Origin: Corynebacterium sp. ACRQK
GTDB lineage: Bacteria; Actinomycetota; Actinomycetes; Mycobacteriales; Mycobacteriaceae
Assembly: GCF_022345965.1 (NCBI RefSeq)
Contig: NZ_JAKRMU010000001.1
Location: 1-64,000 of the forward strand
DNA length: 64,000 bases
Reading direction: 5' to 3'
Below, one piece after another: positions 63,462 through 64,000 of this stretch (position 1 is its first letter; each line of letters opens with the position of its first letter). The notes below the pieces were generated by a model. That model had not been told where the DNA came from, ran no database searches, and saw only the letters and a list, made by a program, of their open reading frames with translations. The position numbers and the translations under genes were made by a program.

Positions 63462-63629
63462 CTAATTCCTGGACTGCCACAGCTGATAGCAGGTGGCAGC
63501 CAGGAACAGCGCACAGACCGCGGCGAAGAAATACGTCAGGCCCGTGCCCTGCCACAGCAGATAGCCGATAAAGAACAACAGCACCACGATGCGCATGATG
63601 CGCGAGTACTTGAGCATCTCTGGAGACAT
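63462..63629 (-). CDS. 55-residue membrane protein
   Basis: A 56-codon frame from ATG 63629 to TAG 63462-63464 encodes MSPEMLKYSRIMRIVVLLFF, then IGYLLWQGTGLTYF and FAAVCALFLAATCYQLW, forming two membrane segments with a short loop and a basic tail QSRN. It lies 10 nt downstream of the YceI gene stop on the same strand and probably is co-transcribed. The function is unknown. The convergent lipase gene ends 23 nt away; GTGGCAG and CTGCCAC flank the junction. Confidence 0.7.
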   Translation of the reverse strand: MSPEMLKYSRIMRIVVLLFFIGYLLWQGTGLTYFFAAVCALFLAATCYQLWQSRN

Positions 63630-63639
63630 TTGACCGAGC

Positions 63640-64000
63640 CTACTTATCCTGCTCGAGTACGAGCAATAGATCGATGGTGCCTTCGTCGGCGATCGTTGCG
63701 GCGACGAACTGCGGAGTCTGGATGTCGAACTCGCTGCGCTTAAACGGAATGTTGCCCTGCAGGATCACGTTCTCGCCGGTGCGCAGAACCTTCAGCTCGG
63801 CGGTCACCGGATTCTTCTTGCCGCGCAGCTCGAGGTCGCCGGTTACTTTCACCTTCTCGGTCGTGCCGTCGTCCGGCAGATTGGAGACGTCGGCGGGCTC
63901 CGTCAGTGTGAACGTGGCCTTCGGGAACTTATCGGTGTGCAGGATGCTCTTGCGCACGTTGATGTCGCGTTTTTCCACATCACTGCTGATGCTGGCGACG
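63640..64000 (-). CDS. YceI-family protein, N-terminus outside the window
   Basis: The frame runs from the right edge to a stop at 63640-63642. The visible 119 or so residues include DINVRKSILHTDKFPKATFT, TGDLELRGKKNPVTAELKV and GNIPFKRSEFDIQTPQF, the lipocalin-like YceI barrel that binds isoprenoid lipids. The start and any signal peptide lie beyond base 64000; the internal ATG at 63978 is not the start, because coding sequence (VASISSDV) continues upstream. Confidence 0.85.
   Translation of the reverse strand, partial: VASISSDVEKRDINVRKSILHTDKFPKATFTLTEPADVSNLPDDGTTEKVKVTGDLELRGKKNPVTAELKVLRTGENVILQGNIPFKRSEFDIQTPQFVAATIADEGTIDLLLVLEQDK

Overview
The window looks like a chromosomal segment of a GC-rich (about 60% by eye) mycolic-acid actinomycete, most probably a Corynebacterium. 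The evidence is the 5S rRNA sequence, the OdhI N-terminus with its T14/T15 phosphosite motif, a SteA/SteB pair, a fused cytidylate kinase-Der GTPase, many GTG/TTG starts, and two long blocks whose gene order matches the Mycobacterium tuberculosis Rv1691-Rv1713 and Rv1821-Rv1854 neighbourhoods as I remember them. The species cannot be fixed from sequence alone.

Layout. (1) 1-184: the end of an rRNA operon (partial 5S rRNA) and a strong terminator. (2) 339-20026: a dense plus-strand housekeeping block, in order TPR protein, HAD phosphatase, 58-aa protein, tlyA, nadK, recN, steA, steB, pyrG, Nudix hydrolase, xerD, parA, scpA, scpB, rluB, cmk-der. It serves rRNA modification, NADP synthesis, DNA repair, cell separation, CTP synthesis and chromosome segregation. 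It is interrupted between recN and steA by a lipoprotein gene and a 617-aa secreted-type protein gene (6118-8714). (3) 20043-28834: a TrhA/hemolysin III-like protein, fhs, a second-type gap, an AAE-family organic-acid exporter, a 30-residue amphipathic peptide gene, an ABC-class ATPase and a secreted GDPD. (4) 28933-33820: a two-component system and ABC transporter operon, divergent from a GT87 mannosyltransferase-like gene with an 18-bp palindrome between them. (5) 33863-38367: an accessory region with a YefM/YoeB toxin-antitoxin module, an HTH-DUF3887 gene, a truncated hsdM, an ABC-F (antibiotic-resistance type) gene with a long leader, unassigned sequence, and a tRNA-Pro(GGG) gene at its right edge. 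(6) 38437-52867: RraA-like protein, hydrolase, secA2, odhI, ftsR, DUF151 nuclease, MerR regulator, then minus-strand CNNM transporters, DEAD-box helicase, gnd, thioesterase and ndh. (7) 53048-64000: metabolic and accessory genes: a degenerate cyclopropane-synthase-like methyltransferase, FAD dehydrogenase plus amidase, SDR, an HNH endonuclease gene with an apparent LexA box in its promoter, an MFS-GH1 beta-glucoside pair, a secreted lipase, a small membrane protein and a partial YceI protein.

The most unusual signal crosses gene boundaries: a short asymmetric motif, TGACGCC preceded by an AT-rich tract (best form CTTNNTGACGCC). I found 30 copies of the core by eye on both strands, inside and outside genes, and none in the accessory stretch from about 34.6 to 39.1 kb. 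Other points worth checking are the recN-steA insertion, the 30-residue peptide, the LexA-type operator at the HNH gene, the ABC-F leader with a duplicated -10 element, and the tRNA-Pro-flanked accessory region. All counts and similarities were made by reading, without searches.
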